From positions 4,026,797-4,090,796 of the forward strand of contig JAUPFP010000011.1 of the NCBI GenBank assembly GCA_036925085.1: a stretch of DNA of 64,000 nucleotides. The letters are read 5' to 3'. Numbering within the stretch: the stretch's first letter is position 1; each line of letters begins with the position of its first letter. Both the position numbers and the translations under genes were made by a program. This DNA comes from Brachycybe producta (lineage: Eukaryota; Arthropoda; Diplopoda; Playtdesmida; Andrognathidae). The notes beneath the pieces are model-generated. The model did not search any database and was not told the DNA's origin. It was given only the letters and a program-made list of their open reading frames with translations. This document shows positions 53,610 through 63,345 of the stretch, piece after piece.

Positions 53610-54638
53610 AATAACTGTACTAGATCTTAGTACATTTTGTGAATTTAGTGCAATAATATGACGGACCTTTTTCCCCGGATAGAATCTGCTCTTTTTAAAT
53701 GGTACGAGCGAGTTTTCACTCGTATTAAAGATTATTGGCTAAGTGACCAATTTTATCGGCCTGGGAGGACTAGACCAATATAAAATCCATTTAATGCCCT
53801 CACTAGTCTCATGTAAAGATTCTCACAGTCTTGAGGATCTTTTGTCTCTGTACTTCTCGAACTTTCGTCTGTAAATTTACCCTTGAAAATAGTGTGAATA
53901 TACTCACAAACTCTATGTTGCAGGTTTGCACCTGTTGAAGACTTTAAGTATCCAATGGGTGTAGAGCTGCAACGAGATGATGAATTGCACAGGTGCAAAA
54001 TAATTAGATTTAAAATAATTAAAACAGCACTGTTTAAGTTTAGAATAGAGGATTTATTTCGCAAAAAAAAATAATGCTGGCAAAATAATGACCTTTTTTT
54101 AAAACAACACATAGAAAATAATAACGTTCAAATAATATGTAAAAACCTAGCCAAAATTGGGCATAAGTTTGTTATTTAAGAATTAACTATCAAACAAAAA
54201 CACATCCCTATTTATACCCTGAGAATCCAGAAGTCCGATTCTCAGGACACTTTTCTATGATTGGACAAATAAAAGTTTGGGCCCAAACAGACCAATGAAT
54301 GGATTGGTCTCTTAAGATCCACTCATGTGGAAGGATAATACAATGGCATAAGAGGGGAGAACGATAAGGTCCAGTTAAAAATAGAATCTGGGTCAATCGG
54401 TACCTAAATGTACTGAGTGGCCCAGAAGCTACAACCAAAATACAGAGCTAAAATAAATTAAAAAGTGGCGGGCAAAAAACGTCTCAATATAAAGGCGAAA
54501 ATTGCCATTCAGAATATAAGAATTTCTTAGAATATTTTTTTGTTTTATTATTAATAAAACAAAAAAAATGCAAATATTGTCCAGATTTTTCTGCGGACCA
54601 CCAAAAATTTCACACGGACCACAGGTTGGCGACCGCTA
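53610..54638. mobile_element. hAT-like element, copy H2 (5' part missing), with an insert
   Basis: GAATTTAGTGCAATA (53641-53655), then after the insert CAATATAAAGGCGAAAATTG, GCAAATATTGTCCAGATTTT, CACACGGACCAC and GGTTGGCGACCGCT, collinear with 25345-25518 of copy H1. Confidence 0.7.
53656..54484. mobile_element. 829 bp insertion of unknown class
   Basis: Flanked by CAATA on both sides (53651-53655, 54485-54489), while copy H1 has a single CAATA at that point (25360-25364). No terminal inverted repeat, no poly(A), no recognisable protein. The longest ORF (53753-54112, minus, 119 codons) has no motif I recognise. Confidence 0.6.
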
Positions 54639-54996
54639 ATTTAGAGCAATAATAAACAAATTAGCACGTACTTACATGTGTTTATTGGTTTCAGGATGAT
54701 CACTTTATATTCATTTTTGGAAATGTCCTTCCATTTTTAATAAATAACTCCGCGTTAAACCCCGTAGGAACAAAATACCGTCCAACAAACGTTTCAAGAC
54801 CTCTTCGTTAAAAAAAGATTAATAACAAAAAAAGATTCAGATTAATAACAAAAAACTAGCACGTGTTCTTATGTATTATCTTCAATTCACGATGATTCCT
54901 TTTAGTCAGCTTATAAACACGCGCAATTATTTTTCTATTAATATTGTTGTGACTTCATATACGTGGACAAAAAGACGTTCAAAAACCACTTTTAAT
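54639..54996. other. unassigned, partly duplicating 53460-53605
   Basis: See the entry at 53293. No gene. Confidence 0.4.
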
Positions 54997-55948
54997 GAGC
55001 CATATGTCCAATAAGCACATCTAGTGGCAGTAGGCTAAAAGAGGGCCCCTAAGAAGTTAGCAGACGAAACCTTAACATAGAACTCTATAGAAAAATCGCT
55101 GCACCGGTAAGCTTTTTTGCCATTTTCTCGCAAATTACTTGCCTAACGTTGGTGAATTTTTGAAAAAATGAAGACAAAAGTACGTAGTTTCACATCCTTG
55201 CATTAGTTTTCTAATGTTTCACATCTTTTGTTGTTTTCGATGTTTGTTCTGAACGTTGCTATTAAACCGAAACTTTTAACATGGAAGCAAATGAAGATTT
55301 CAATAAGTTGGTAAGTTCTTTTGATTATTTCTTGTAAATTACTTGCACAATTATCGTGAAATTTTAAAGAAGTAAAGATAAATAGGTAGTTTCAAATAAT
55401 TAATCATTGTTTAATTAATTGTTCTACCTGTTTGTTTGTTTTTCATGTGTTATTCAAAAAATTCACTTCAACTATTTAGTGTAGGGTTCATGATAAAACA
55501 TTGAAAACAAACAAACAACGAGGGACATTACAAAAACCAATGCCTGATTGTGAAACTAACTACTTTTTTTTATTTATTTAAAATTTCATGATAATTGTGC
55601 AAGTAATTTGCAAGAAATAAGCAAAAGAACTTACAGACTTGTTGAAATCTCCATTGGCTTCCACGTTAAAAGTTTAGGTTTAACAGCAACGTTCAGAACA
55701 AAACATCAAAAACAACAAAACAACGTGAAATATTAAAAAACTAATGCAATGAGGTGAAACTACGTGCTTTTGTCTTTATTTTTTCTAAAATTCACGAAAA
55801 TTGGGCAAGTAATTTGCGAAAAAACGGCAAAAACTTACCGGTGCAGCGATTTTTTTATAGTTTTATGTTAAAGTTTCTTCTGCTAACTTCTTAGGGGGCC
55901 GTCTTTAAGCCTACTTGCCACTAGAGGCGCTTATTGGACATATGGCTC
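54997..55948. mobile_element. foldback element with repeated splice-donor-like modules
   Basis: GAGCCATATGTCCAATAAGC (54997) mirrors 55929-55948. Arms about 400-430 bp, centre about 55430-55560. Each arm holds two direct copies of an about 85 bp module starting GGTAAG(C/T)TxTTTTG and containing AAATTACTTGC. Donor-like GTAAG lies at 55107 and 55311 (plus), and as CTTAC at 55630-55634 and 55834-55838 (minus). An ATG followed by ten codons (MEANEDFNKL) ends at the donor at 55311. The other arm reads VEANGDFNKS before its donor. Confidence 0.65.
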
Positions 55949-56270
55949 CATAAACACTGTATCTAGCCTCAGTGCAAGATAAATACACAGACGCAACTAA
56001 GCCAAGAGTTTTTCCTAAGGAGCATTCCGCGCTAAAATTGAGTCTAGCCAATAGACGGCGCAAACTGTACTTCGTGTTGCAGTTACCACAGAGTTCAATG
56101 AACAATGAACACAACATAACGGATGACAATTTAAGCAACATGTCTTCCTTCTTTTAGCTTCAAAAATCAGACGATTCTTCACTCACATTTGGCATTTTTT
56201 TGCTAATAAAGACGTTTTTAAATTCATCGTAGTTTCAGAGTAGGCCGCCTAAGCATAACTGCGCATTCAC
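55949..56270. other. unassigned stretch
   Basis: Short overlapping ORFs without recognisable motifs. No gene called. Confidence 0.3.
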
Positions 56271-56397
56271 ACTAGGCTGGTTTACCAGCTGGCAGCTGCT
56301 GGTTGTAGCCAGCTAACAGCGTAGTGTGCCGTTGCTGCTAATAAGCCAGCAACAAGTTTACAACCAGCGGCCGGTAAACCGGCCTAGTGAATGCGCC
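56271..56397. mobile_element. 'CAGCAGC' MITE, deletion derivative
   Basis: GCGCATTCACACTAGGCTGG and, in complement, GGCGCATTCACTAGGCCGGT. 127 bp against 442 bp in the copy at 40437, with the middle lost. Confidence 0.75.
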
Positions 56398-56632
56398 ATA
56401 AATGTATTATCGCGCTGAAGAAGGATAACATTTTTTTTTAAAAAAGGCCTCCGCCTAATGGTTATTCAAATTACCTTTTACCAAAAGCTAGAAGGAAGCT
56501 TGAAGCTAGAAGGACGAAATCTTGGTTAAAACGTCATAAAGTTTCTACAACCTCATATTTGAGACATGAAATGGCGAAGCTTATATCCGGAAATGTTTTT
56601 TTTTTCTTTGAAAGAATTGTCTAGGAGAATTG

Positions 56633-56830
56633 TACGGAGCTCTATAAAGGACATGCGAGACTTTTTTTTAATTTCGACTTTTAATCTCTTATACGGCCAT
56701 GTTACTTATGCCATGTTGTGCGCACCATACTCTAATAATTAAATTATTGCTGCTACAAAAGGGCGCTGGCAATAGTTTAATCATTAGAGTATGGTGCGCT
56801 CAACATGGCATAATTAACATGGCCGAATAA
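56633..56830 (+). mobile_element. short-TIR element, copy 3, left end plus one module
   Basis: TACGGAGCTCTATAAAGGAC, GCGAGACTTTTTTTTAATTT, CGACTTTTAATCTC, then palindromic module Q (56694-56824). The satellite has shrunk to a single TTTCGACTTTT unit and no right terminus is found. Confidence 0.6.
56694..56824. repeat. palindromic module Q, copy 3
   Basis: GGCCATGTTACTTATGCCAT and its mirror ATGGCATAATTAACATGGCC, loop with AAAAGGGCGCTGGC. Confidence 0.8.
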
Positions 56831-56834
56831 AATA

Positions 56835-57007
56835 GATTGACTGCTTTAACTGCTAGTGTGTTTTGTGCTCTCAAACATCACTGTCATGAGAGAACTTTTA
56901 TCACGTTACTTCAAGACATGTAGACAGTTGCTATCGTGAGAGTGAACTATCACAACTTTCATGACAGCTACTCTCATCGAAAGAACTACCGCCGTGAAAA
57001 CGAGGCT
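56835..57007 (-). mobile_element. 'GATAG' MITE, terminal half
   Basis: CACGTTACTTCAAGACATGT, GTGAGAGTGAACTATCACAA, terminus CCGCCGTGAAAACGAGGCT followed by TTA. Confidence 0.75.
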
Positions 57008-57402
57008 TTAACCATAGTTTTTGCGTTGGCGAAAAACACTTCGCAATCTCGTTCAACCTGTGCCGATAAAAAAACGCCGTGGTCATGAATGGTTCAGTCG
57101 AAACTATATTAAAAAAAACACGCTTGATACCAGTGCCATAAAAAGACTTATGTTCCACCATTATAACCTCCTAGAAGGCATAGCCTCGTTGTTGACTATA
57201 TATATCAATGGTGTTCAACGAAATGTTTCGACCACAAGAGCAGAAAACATTAAGTATAAAAAAACTACGGTTTTTTTTTCCTTTACAAGTTTTTATTTAT
57301 ACTACGTTATGTTTTTTTTTGTTTCTGGTACTACTTTGTTTATTTTGGTGTTTCTTTGGTGAATTGGTGTATTGGCTATTTATTGTTGTTTTGGTGTTTT
57401 TG
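57008..57402. other. unassigned stretch
   Basis: Short ORFs with no recognised domain. A T/G-rich run leads to the next element. Confidence 0.3.
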
Positions 57403-58564
57403 ACCTCCATTGCTCTTTAGAGCAATGGAGGTTTATAGGATCATGCAAGAAAAGAGGCAAAAAAGAATGGCTGTATGTCTGTGTGGCTGTGTGTGTGTGT
57501 GTGTCTGGAACCCCGATTTTGTTCCTCGAACAACTCAAGAACGAAACGAGATAAAGACATGCAGTATTTTTTATTTGATTCTGTGGGTCAATATGAAGCT
57601 CCTGACAAAAAATTAGAAAATTGTACCCAGGGGTTATTTTTTTATGAATTTTTTAGAAACAAATTTTGAGTTTTTGGTCATAATTTTTTGTGGGTCGAAC
57701 AACTGGAAAACGGGGACACCTACAATAAAATGTCATCAGACCTAAAATGATGTACACATTCTGACGATGAAACTGGAAATTTTAGAGCGATTTGATATAT
57801 AAAATTTCGATTTTTCAAAATCGTAATTTTTTTTTCAAAAAATCGAGATTCTTCCTCTTTCCAGTTGTAGCATTCTAAAGGGGGGGGACTTTTCTATTAT
57901 TTAGGAGGGGTGTTCCTTTTAATGTTCTGTTATTATTTTTGTATATTAGAATACATGTGACGTATTTTCATATATTATATATTATATCATATATTATATA
58001 TATTCGCATGCGCATCACATGTAACTATGTCATGTACATGAGTACATACATGTGTGTTTATCTACATTATATGCACATGCGCACACGTGTGTACATGTGC
58101 GTACACATGCGCACACGTGTGTACATGTACGTACACATGCGCACAAGTGTGTACATGTGCGTACACATGCGCACAAGTGTGTACATGTGCGTACACAAGT
58201 GTGTACATGTGCGTACACATGCGCACAAGTGTGTACATGTGCGTACACATGCGCACAAGTGTGTACATGTGCATACACATGCGCACAAGTGCGTACATGT
58301 GCATACACATGCGCACAAGTGCGTACATGTGCATACACACGCGCGCAAGTGTGTACATATGCATACACATGCGCGCACATGCGCACACGTGTATACATGT
58401 GCGTACACATGCGCACACGTGTGTAAGTGTGCATATGCATGTGCACATGTGTAAATTTGCATATGTGTGCACGTGTGTTCATGTGCGTACTCATACACAC
58501 ATGTAACAATGAAAAAAAAGTTGGTTATTTTATATATGAAAGCATATATTAAAGCAATGGAGGT
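57403..58564. mobile_element. 'CAATGGAGGT' hairpin element, copy 3 (TG microsatellite, long GTAC array)
   Basis: Starts with the hairpin ACCTCCATTGCTCTTTAGAG.. (57403-57432) and ends AGCAATGGAGGT at 58553-58564. It contains the (TG)n run at 57486-57504, the TTCCTCGAACAACTCAAGAA block, the AAAATTTCGATTTTTCAAAA block, and the array at 58071-58503. It is reverse-collinear with 32766-33471. Confidence 0.75.
58071..58503. repeat. about 30 bp tandem array of alternating purine-pyrimidine DNA
   Basis: About 13-14 units of GTGTGTACATGTGCGTACAC + ATGCGCACAA. Almost every step alternates purine and pyrimidine, with one phase break (CAAG) per unit. Each unit is close to self-complementary, so all six frames are open. 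These ORFs are artefacts. Confidence 0.95.
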
Positions 58565-58613
58565 CTATAGGGTTCCTTGAATCCCTTGTTTTTTGTGTTT
58601 TTGGTGGCAAAGC

Positions 58614-59427
58614 TTAAAAGGCTATGTCACAAAATTACTTCGGAAATCTCCACACAAAGATTGCTAGCATCGTGTTTCTATTGAGTCCATAGACCCGATC
58701 TTATTAAAGAAAAAATGTTAATTTTTAAGTCTCGGCGATGTGTTTATTTTTCATATTTAAAGTTGTCTAAAATTTTTCATATTTAAAGTTGTCTAACATT
58801 AAGTTTTAAAGTGAAATATGCACCTTAAATATATGCTGATCTAGTGATAGAATGACAAAAAATTGGTAAGTGCGGTTCTATTTTTAAAAAACTATTTCAA
58901 AATCGCGAAGTTCTAACTCTGTTAAACTCCATTGAGTATGCGCTCGTAAGCAAAAAAAAACAAAAATTAAAATGCTCGTAAAATATATAAAAGTAATTAA
59001 AAAAAAATTAAACCACACATTGGCGCACGTGCTGATTTTTTTCTGTTTTTTAAAATTATTTTTACGTATTTTTACGAGCATTTTAATGGATGTTTTTTTC
59101 TTATTTGGGCATACTCAATGGAGTTTAACATAAAAGTTAGAAATTCGCGATTTTGAAATAGTTTTTTAAAAATTGAACCGCACTTACCAATTTTTTGTCC
59201 TTCTATTACTCGATTAGGATATATTTAAGGTGCACGTTGCACTTTGAAAACATAATATTGAACAACTTTAAATATGAAAAATAAACATATTGCCGCAACT
59301 GTGTATTTTAAAAATTAACATTTATTGTTTAACAAATTGGGTCTATGGATTGGCTCAACAGGAAAACGATGCTATTGCTCTTTGCGGAGATTTTTCGAAG
59401 TAATTTTGTGATGTAGCCTCTTTAAAA
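58614..59427. mobile_element. palindromic element P, complete copy
   Basis: About 814 bp. TTAAAAGGCTATGTCACAAA at the left mirrors TTGTGATGTAGCCTCTTTAA at the right. Arms about 390 bp with AATTGGTAAGTGCGGTTCTA and ATTTTTAxGAGCATTTTAAT near the centre. Partial copies at 40070, 42217, 49051 and 61385. Confidence 0.8.
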
Positions 59428-59569
59428 AAACGAGAAGCGAACAAAGTGATGTTATGTTGGTAATCGCATTACACGTTGTGGCAAAAAATAAAGACTGCAT
59501 GGCACGGTTCATTCTAGATTCATTCGTTTACGTATTTAATGCGATTTGATGTCATTTTGATTTCACTTT

Positions 59570-59756
59570 TGGCCTTGACACACGAACCATTTTTTTAGTC
59601 TTAGAGTTCGACTGCAAAATGAAGTCTGCGTGTGGCTCGTGTGCGTAGGAGCTGGCGTTTTTTTGTAGCAACACGTTGTCAAACACCGCCTAGTAACAAC
59701 TTGTGACATTTTGCAGTCCAACTCAACCACTCAAAAATGGTTTTGTGCCAAAGCTC
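59570..59756. mobile_element. TIR element, about 187 bp
   Basis: GGCCTTGACACACGAACCAT at the left opposes ATGGTTTTGTGCCAAAGC at the right. Inner arms GACTGCAAAATG / CATTTTGCAGTC. Confidence 0.65.
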
Positions 59757-60420
59757 ACGGGCGCCCAACCCCCCCCCCCTCCTTTCCCCCAAAGCCAATA
59801 GATAATTACCCCCCCCCCCCCCAATTCCGGGACCTATTCTAAATTTTATTTTTTATTTTTTATAACTTTTAAAATATAATTTTCATTAGTTTTAAAATGA
59901 TCGAATTTCACATAGCTTTCATAAACGTGTTGTGAATGTGTTTCAATTGACCATAAAAAGTATATTTTTAAAGATCTCGTCAAATACTATTAAGTTATTA
60001 ACGTCGTCACTCGTCAGCTAATTATACTAGTTAAAGGAAGTTATATCCTTTTGTGAAACTGCAGTTTAATAAAATATTTTTAAATTTTGTGTTTGAAATA
60101 GTCTTTAAATTTTGGAATAAATGAACATTCATTCTCCCTATTCTGCGAGCGTAGCGAGCGAACAATCCTTCTACAGTTTCCGCTTGCCGTCAATTGTGGG
60201 GAGCGTAGCGAGCCGTAAAAATAACAGTGCTTCTAATATGCCATATAAGATTGGCTAAAACACATAACTTTATTTTAAAATGTAAATTAATTAATTTTGA
60301 ATTTGCTAGTATTTGCGGGCGCCCATGCTTAATTATTATAAAAATAAAGTATTTGGATACAAAATTTCAATCACCCCCCCCCCCCCCCCCCAAAAAAAAA
60401 ACGCAAATGGCAAGTTGCTC
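59757..60420. other. unassigned, with two C-rich patches
   Basis: GGGCGCCC occurs at 59760 and 60318. C runs at 59771-59783, 59810-59822 and 60376-60391. GAGCGTAGCGAGC occurs at 60150 and 60201. No gene. Confidence 0.35.
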
Positions 60421-60617
60421 ACACAGGTATCTGTAGACAGCTTCAGAATTTCTTCGGCTCCACTCTTTCATGAGCGTCAGACCAAATATCAACCAATTAG
60501 AAATAAAAAGGGCGGAGCATTTGACATCAGACTCAGTAACAAACCAATTAGAAATTGATGACGCTCATAAGAGGGCGGAGCCAAAGAAACTCTGAAGCTG
60601 TCTACAGATACTTGTGT
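60421..60617. mobile_element. palindromic GC-box/CCAAT MITE, copy 5
   Basis: ACACAGGTATCTGTAGACAG and its mirror at the right, with GGCTCCACTCTTTCATGAG, two CCAATTAGAAAT blocks, GGGCGGAGCATTTGACATCA and GGGCGGAGCC. Confidence 0.75.
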
Positions 60618-60849
60618 TTTCGTTTGCCAGCATACCTCGTTGTAAACAACAACACGTGTTCATTTGTATTGTGAAGTGTGAGCATTTAAATTGTCTTCAA
60701 TAAGTGGCAAAGTTATTGTGGCGCGTTTATATGGGCGGAGTCTTGGATGGAATGTTCCACATAGCGGTTCGGGGCGGCACGGCACTGCGCGCCATAGTGG
60801 GCGACTAGCTTAAAAGTCCCTTAGTGGCGGGACAGAAAATGACTTCTGA
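60618..60849. other. short GC-richer stretch, unassigned
   Basis: GGCGCG and GGGCGGAG motifs near 60721-60741 and 60768-60810. No ORF of note. Confidence 0.3.
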
Positions 60850-60935
60850 AGACAGGCAATTAGAAATCGGGACATACAGAAGTTGACTCCGCCCTTTTCA
60901 TGATGACTGGCAACTTCTAATTGGGTGCGTGGGCC
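60850..60935. mobile_element. GC-box/CCAAT MITE, left-half fragment
   Basis: GACAGGCAATTAGAAATCGG, GACTCCGCCCTTTTCATGAT, CAACTTCTAATTGGG. No right arm. Confidence 0.65.
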
Positions 60936-61384
60936 CTGTGGGCACCTCTGCCAAAGCTCAAGTCTTATCAGTAGTACTTACCTGCAGCTTTAGTGTCAAA
61001 GCCTTGCTATTGTCTTATATTGAAACCATATACAAAACATATTATCGCATATTATCTTTTATGAACACAAACAGACCCTGACACTTTATGAAAAGCAATG
61101 AAATTACGAAAAACGTGAATGTAGTTTGTTGCAACGTTGTGAATAAACTGAGGCAATATTATAGCAGCACAACGATAGTAATTGTGGTTATGCGCATAGA
61201 CAAAATATAGTTAGAGGCTTGCGACTTTTGGTGCATTATGTTTATTTACTCGACATGTGCAGCTGCTGTCACTGCAACACTGTCACAATTCGCTTCTCTT
61301 CATAAAACGAAACAAATGTCTTCAACCAAAAATAGTTGTGGCCTGACAGATCAAACAGAACATGTTGCGTCTGTACTGTTGACA
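60936..61384. other. unassigned stretch
   Basis: Nothing recognised. Confidence 0.3.
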
Positions 61385-61798
61385 TTAAGAGGCTACACGG
61401 CAAAATTACTTCGAAAAATCTCCGCAAAGAGCGCTAGCATCGGTTTTCTATTGAGCCCATAGATCCGATGTTAAAGAAAAAATGTTAATTTTTAAAATAC
61501 AAAGTCGTGGCAATATGTTTATTTTTTTATATTTAAAGTTGTCCAATATTAAGTTTTCAAAGTGCAATATGCACCTTAAATATATGCTGATCGAGTGATA
61601 GAATGACAAAAAATTGGTAAGTGCGGTTCTATTTTTTAAAAAAAAAATTCTTTCAAAATCGCGAATTTCTAACTCTTATGTTAAAATCCATTGAGTACGC
61701 CGAAATAAGAAAAATATAAAACATCCATTAAAATGCACGTAAAAATACGTAAAAATAATTCTAAAAACCAGAAAAAAATCAGCACGTGTGCCAATGTG
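61385..61798 (+). mobile_element. palindromic element P, left arm and centre
   Basis: TTAAGAGGCTACACGGCAAA through TGGTAAGTGCGGTTCTATTT and AACATCCATTAAAATGCACG to CAGCACGTGTGCCAATGTG. The right arm is missing. Confidence 0.75.
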
Positions 61799-62443
61799 CT
61801 TTACTGCCAAAAAAAATGTTTTGAACATTTTTTTCGTTATGTTGAGTCGCACATTTGTAACGGTCACATAGTTTTCTTGTTATTTGTGATTCTGACATTG
61901 TTATTTCTAAAGCGTGTGTGAGAGATAGAATATTAAGAGTGCTAAAAGCAGATTTTTTTTTTGGAATTAGGAATGTTGTCAGCATGATGAGCCATTGCTA
62001 GCTGATGCTTCACTATGAAACACTATGTGTGTATTTAGAAAAAAAGGTCAATCAATGTTAAATTAAGAGGGCAGCAAACAAACAAGAAAGGCAGAAGATT
62101 AAGAGAGAGAGAAAAAAAACACACACACAAGAAGAAAGTATTTGTGAAAGGTGACTGACCATCATCAATGAGGATTTTCTTCCTCATTCTCTTTGATGCA
62201 ACACGCACGCGCACACAAAGCTTGTTTATGTTTATGTGTGCGTGTGTTTTATGTATGTGACTGTGATAAATTGTGTGTTGTTTGTGGAATCTAGTCATTT
62301 GTAATGGTCACTCATCATTATAGTTGATGATGGCCATGTTGATTTGCTCATTTGTTAATGACTAGAGATTCACTCTCTTGTTCTTGTTTCTTCCACTCAA
62401 AGTTTTTTTTTCTTCTTTTCTTATAATAAAATATAGGTTTCCG

Positions 62444-62485
<42 letters not shown>

Positions 62486-62602
62486 AAGAGGAAATTTAAT
62501 GAATTGGACATTTTGAAAGATGGTTAGATTTTTCTCAGTCTCTCTTTCTTCGCTTTCTTTTTTCTTTCTTCCATTCACACACAAACACAACACAAATCCT
62601 TA
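61799..62602. other. unassigned, with microsatellites
   Basis: (GA)n at 62450-62480 and short (CA)/(GA) runs near 62105-62130. No gene. Confidence 0.5.
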
Positions 62603-62659
62603 AGCCTAGTTTTCACGATGATAGTTTTCACGATAGTTGCTGTCATGACAGCAACTATA

Positions 62660-62775
62660 TCGACTGACAATTAGAAATCGGGACGAACAGAAGTTGGCTC
62701 CACCCTTTTTATGACGACCTGCAAGTTCTAATTGATTTGTTGTGTGATTCGACGTTGAAAAGGGCGGAGCATGTG
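62660..62775. mobile_element. GC-box/CCAAT MITE inside the GATAG MITE
   Basis: GACAATTAGAAATCGGGACG, GGCTCCACCCTTTTTATGAC, TTCTAATTGATTTG, AAAAGGGCGGAGCATGTGTC. Confidence 0.65.
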
Positions 62776-62799
62776 TCATGACAGAATTTTATCACGGTA

Positions 62800-62968
62800 A
62801 GCCTCGTTTTCACAACGATAGTTCTATCATGAGAGTAGCTGTCATGAAAGTTGTGATAGGTCACTCTCACGATAGCAACTGTCTATACGTCTTGAAGTAA
62901 CGTGATAGTTCTGTCATGACAGTGTGACGTCTACTTCATAGATATCACTGCGTCAACAACAGTGTTGC

Positions 62969-63020
<52 letters not shown>

Positions 63021-63190
63021 GAAGCCAAATTTCCCTTCAAAGTGGATATTTTCCAATAAGCGGTCATACAACAACTATTACTATCGCGACAGTGTGATAG
63101 TGACTATCATGTGGTTTTCACGATATTTCTCGCGATAGTTGCTCTCATGACAGCAACTATTGTGACACTTATCATTGTGAAAACGGGGTT
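62800..63190 (+). mobile_element. 'GATAG' MITE copy 5, complete, nested in copy 4
   Basis: AGCCTCGTTTTCACAACGAT to TTGTGAAAACGGGGT. The insertion point in copy 4 corresponds to CACGTTACTTCAAG of other copies. A (CT)n expansion of about 50 bp (62969-63018) sits in its GTTGCCTCTC block. Confidence 0.75.
62969..63018. repeat. (CT)n microsatellite within a MITE
   Basis: About 50 bp of CT with one interruption, grown from the short CTCTC of other family members. Confidence 0.9.
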
Positions 63191-63305
63191 TCACTTCAAG
63201 ACATGTAGACAGTTGCAAGCGTGAGAGTGAACTATCGCAACTTTCATGACAGCTACTCTCACGAAAGAACTATCGCCGTGAAAACGAGGCTTTACATACT
63301 ACATA

Positions 63306-63306
<1 letters not shown>

Positions 63307-63344
<38 letters not shown>
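63307..63344. repeat. (CA)n microsatellite
   Basis: About 38 bp of alternating CA. Confidence 0.95.

Positions 63345-63345
<1 letters not shown>

Larger units (their letters stand above)
62603..63291. mobile_element. 'GATAG' MITE copy 4, TTA duplication, interrupted twice
   Basis: AGCCTAGTTTTCACGATGAT (62603) to CGCCGTGAAAACGAGGCT (63291), flanked by TTA at 62600-62602 and 63292-63294. It is interrupted by a GC-box MITE (about 62660-62775) and by a complete member of its own family (62800-63190). Confidence 0.75.

Noticed and set aside
53753..54112. 119-codon minus-strand ORF as the gene of the unknown insertion
   Set aside because: No recognised motif; listed only as an observation inside the insertion.
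58030..58509. Long overlapping ORFs on both strands (136-171 codons, Cys/His/Val/Met rich)
   Set aside because: They are translations of a self-complementary 30 bp tandem array that happens to lack stops in all six frames.
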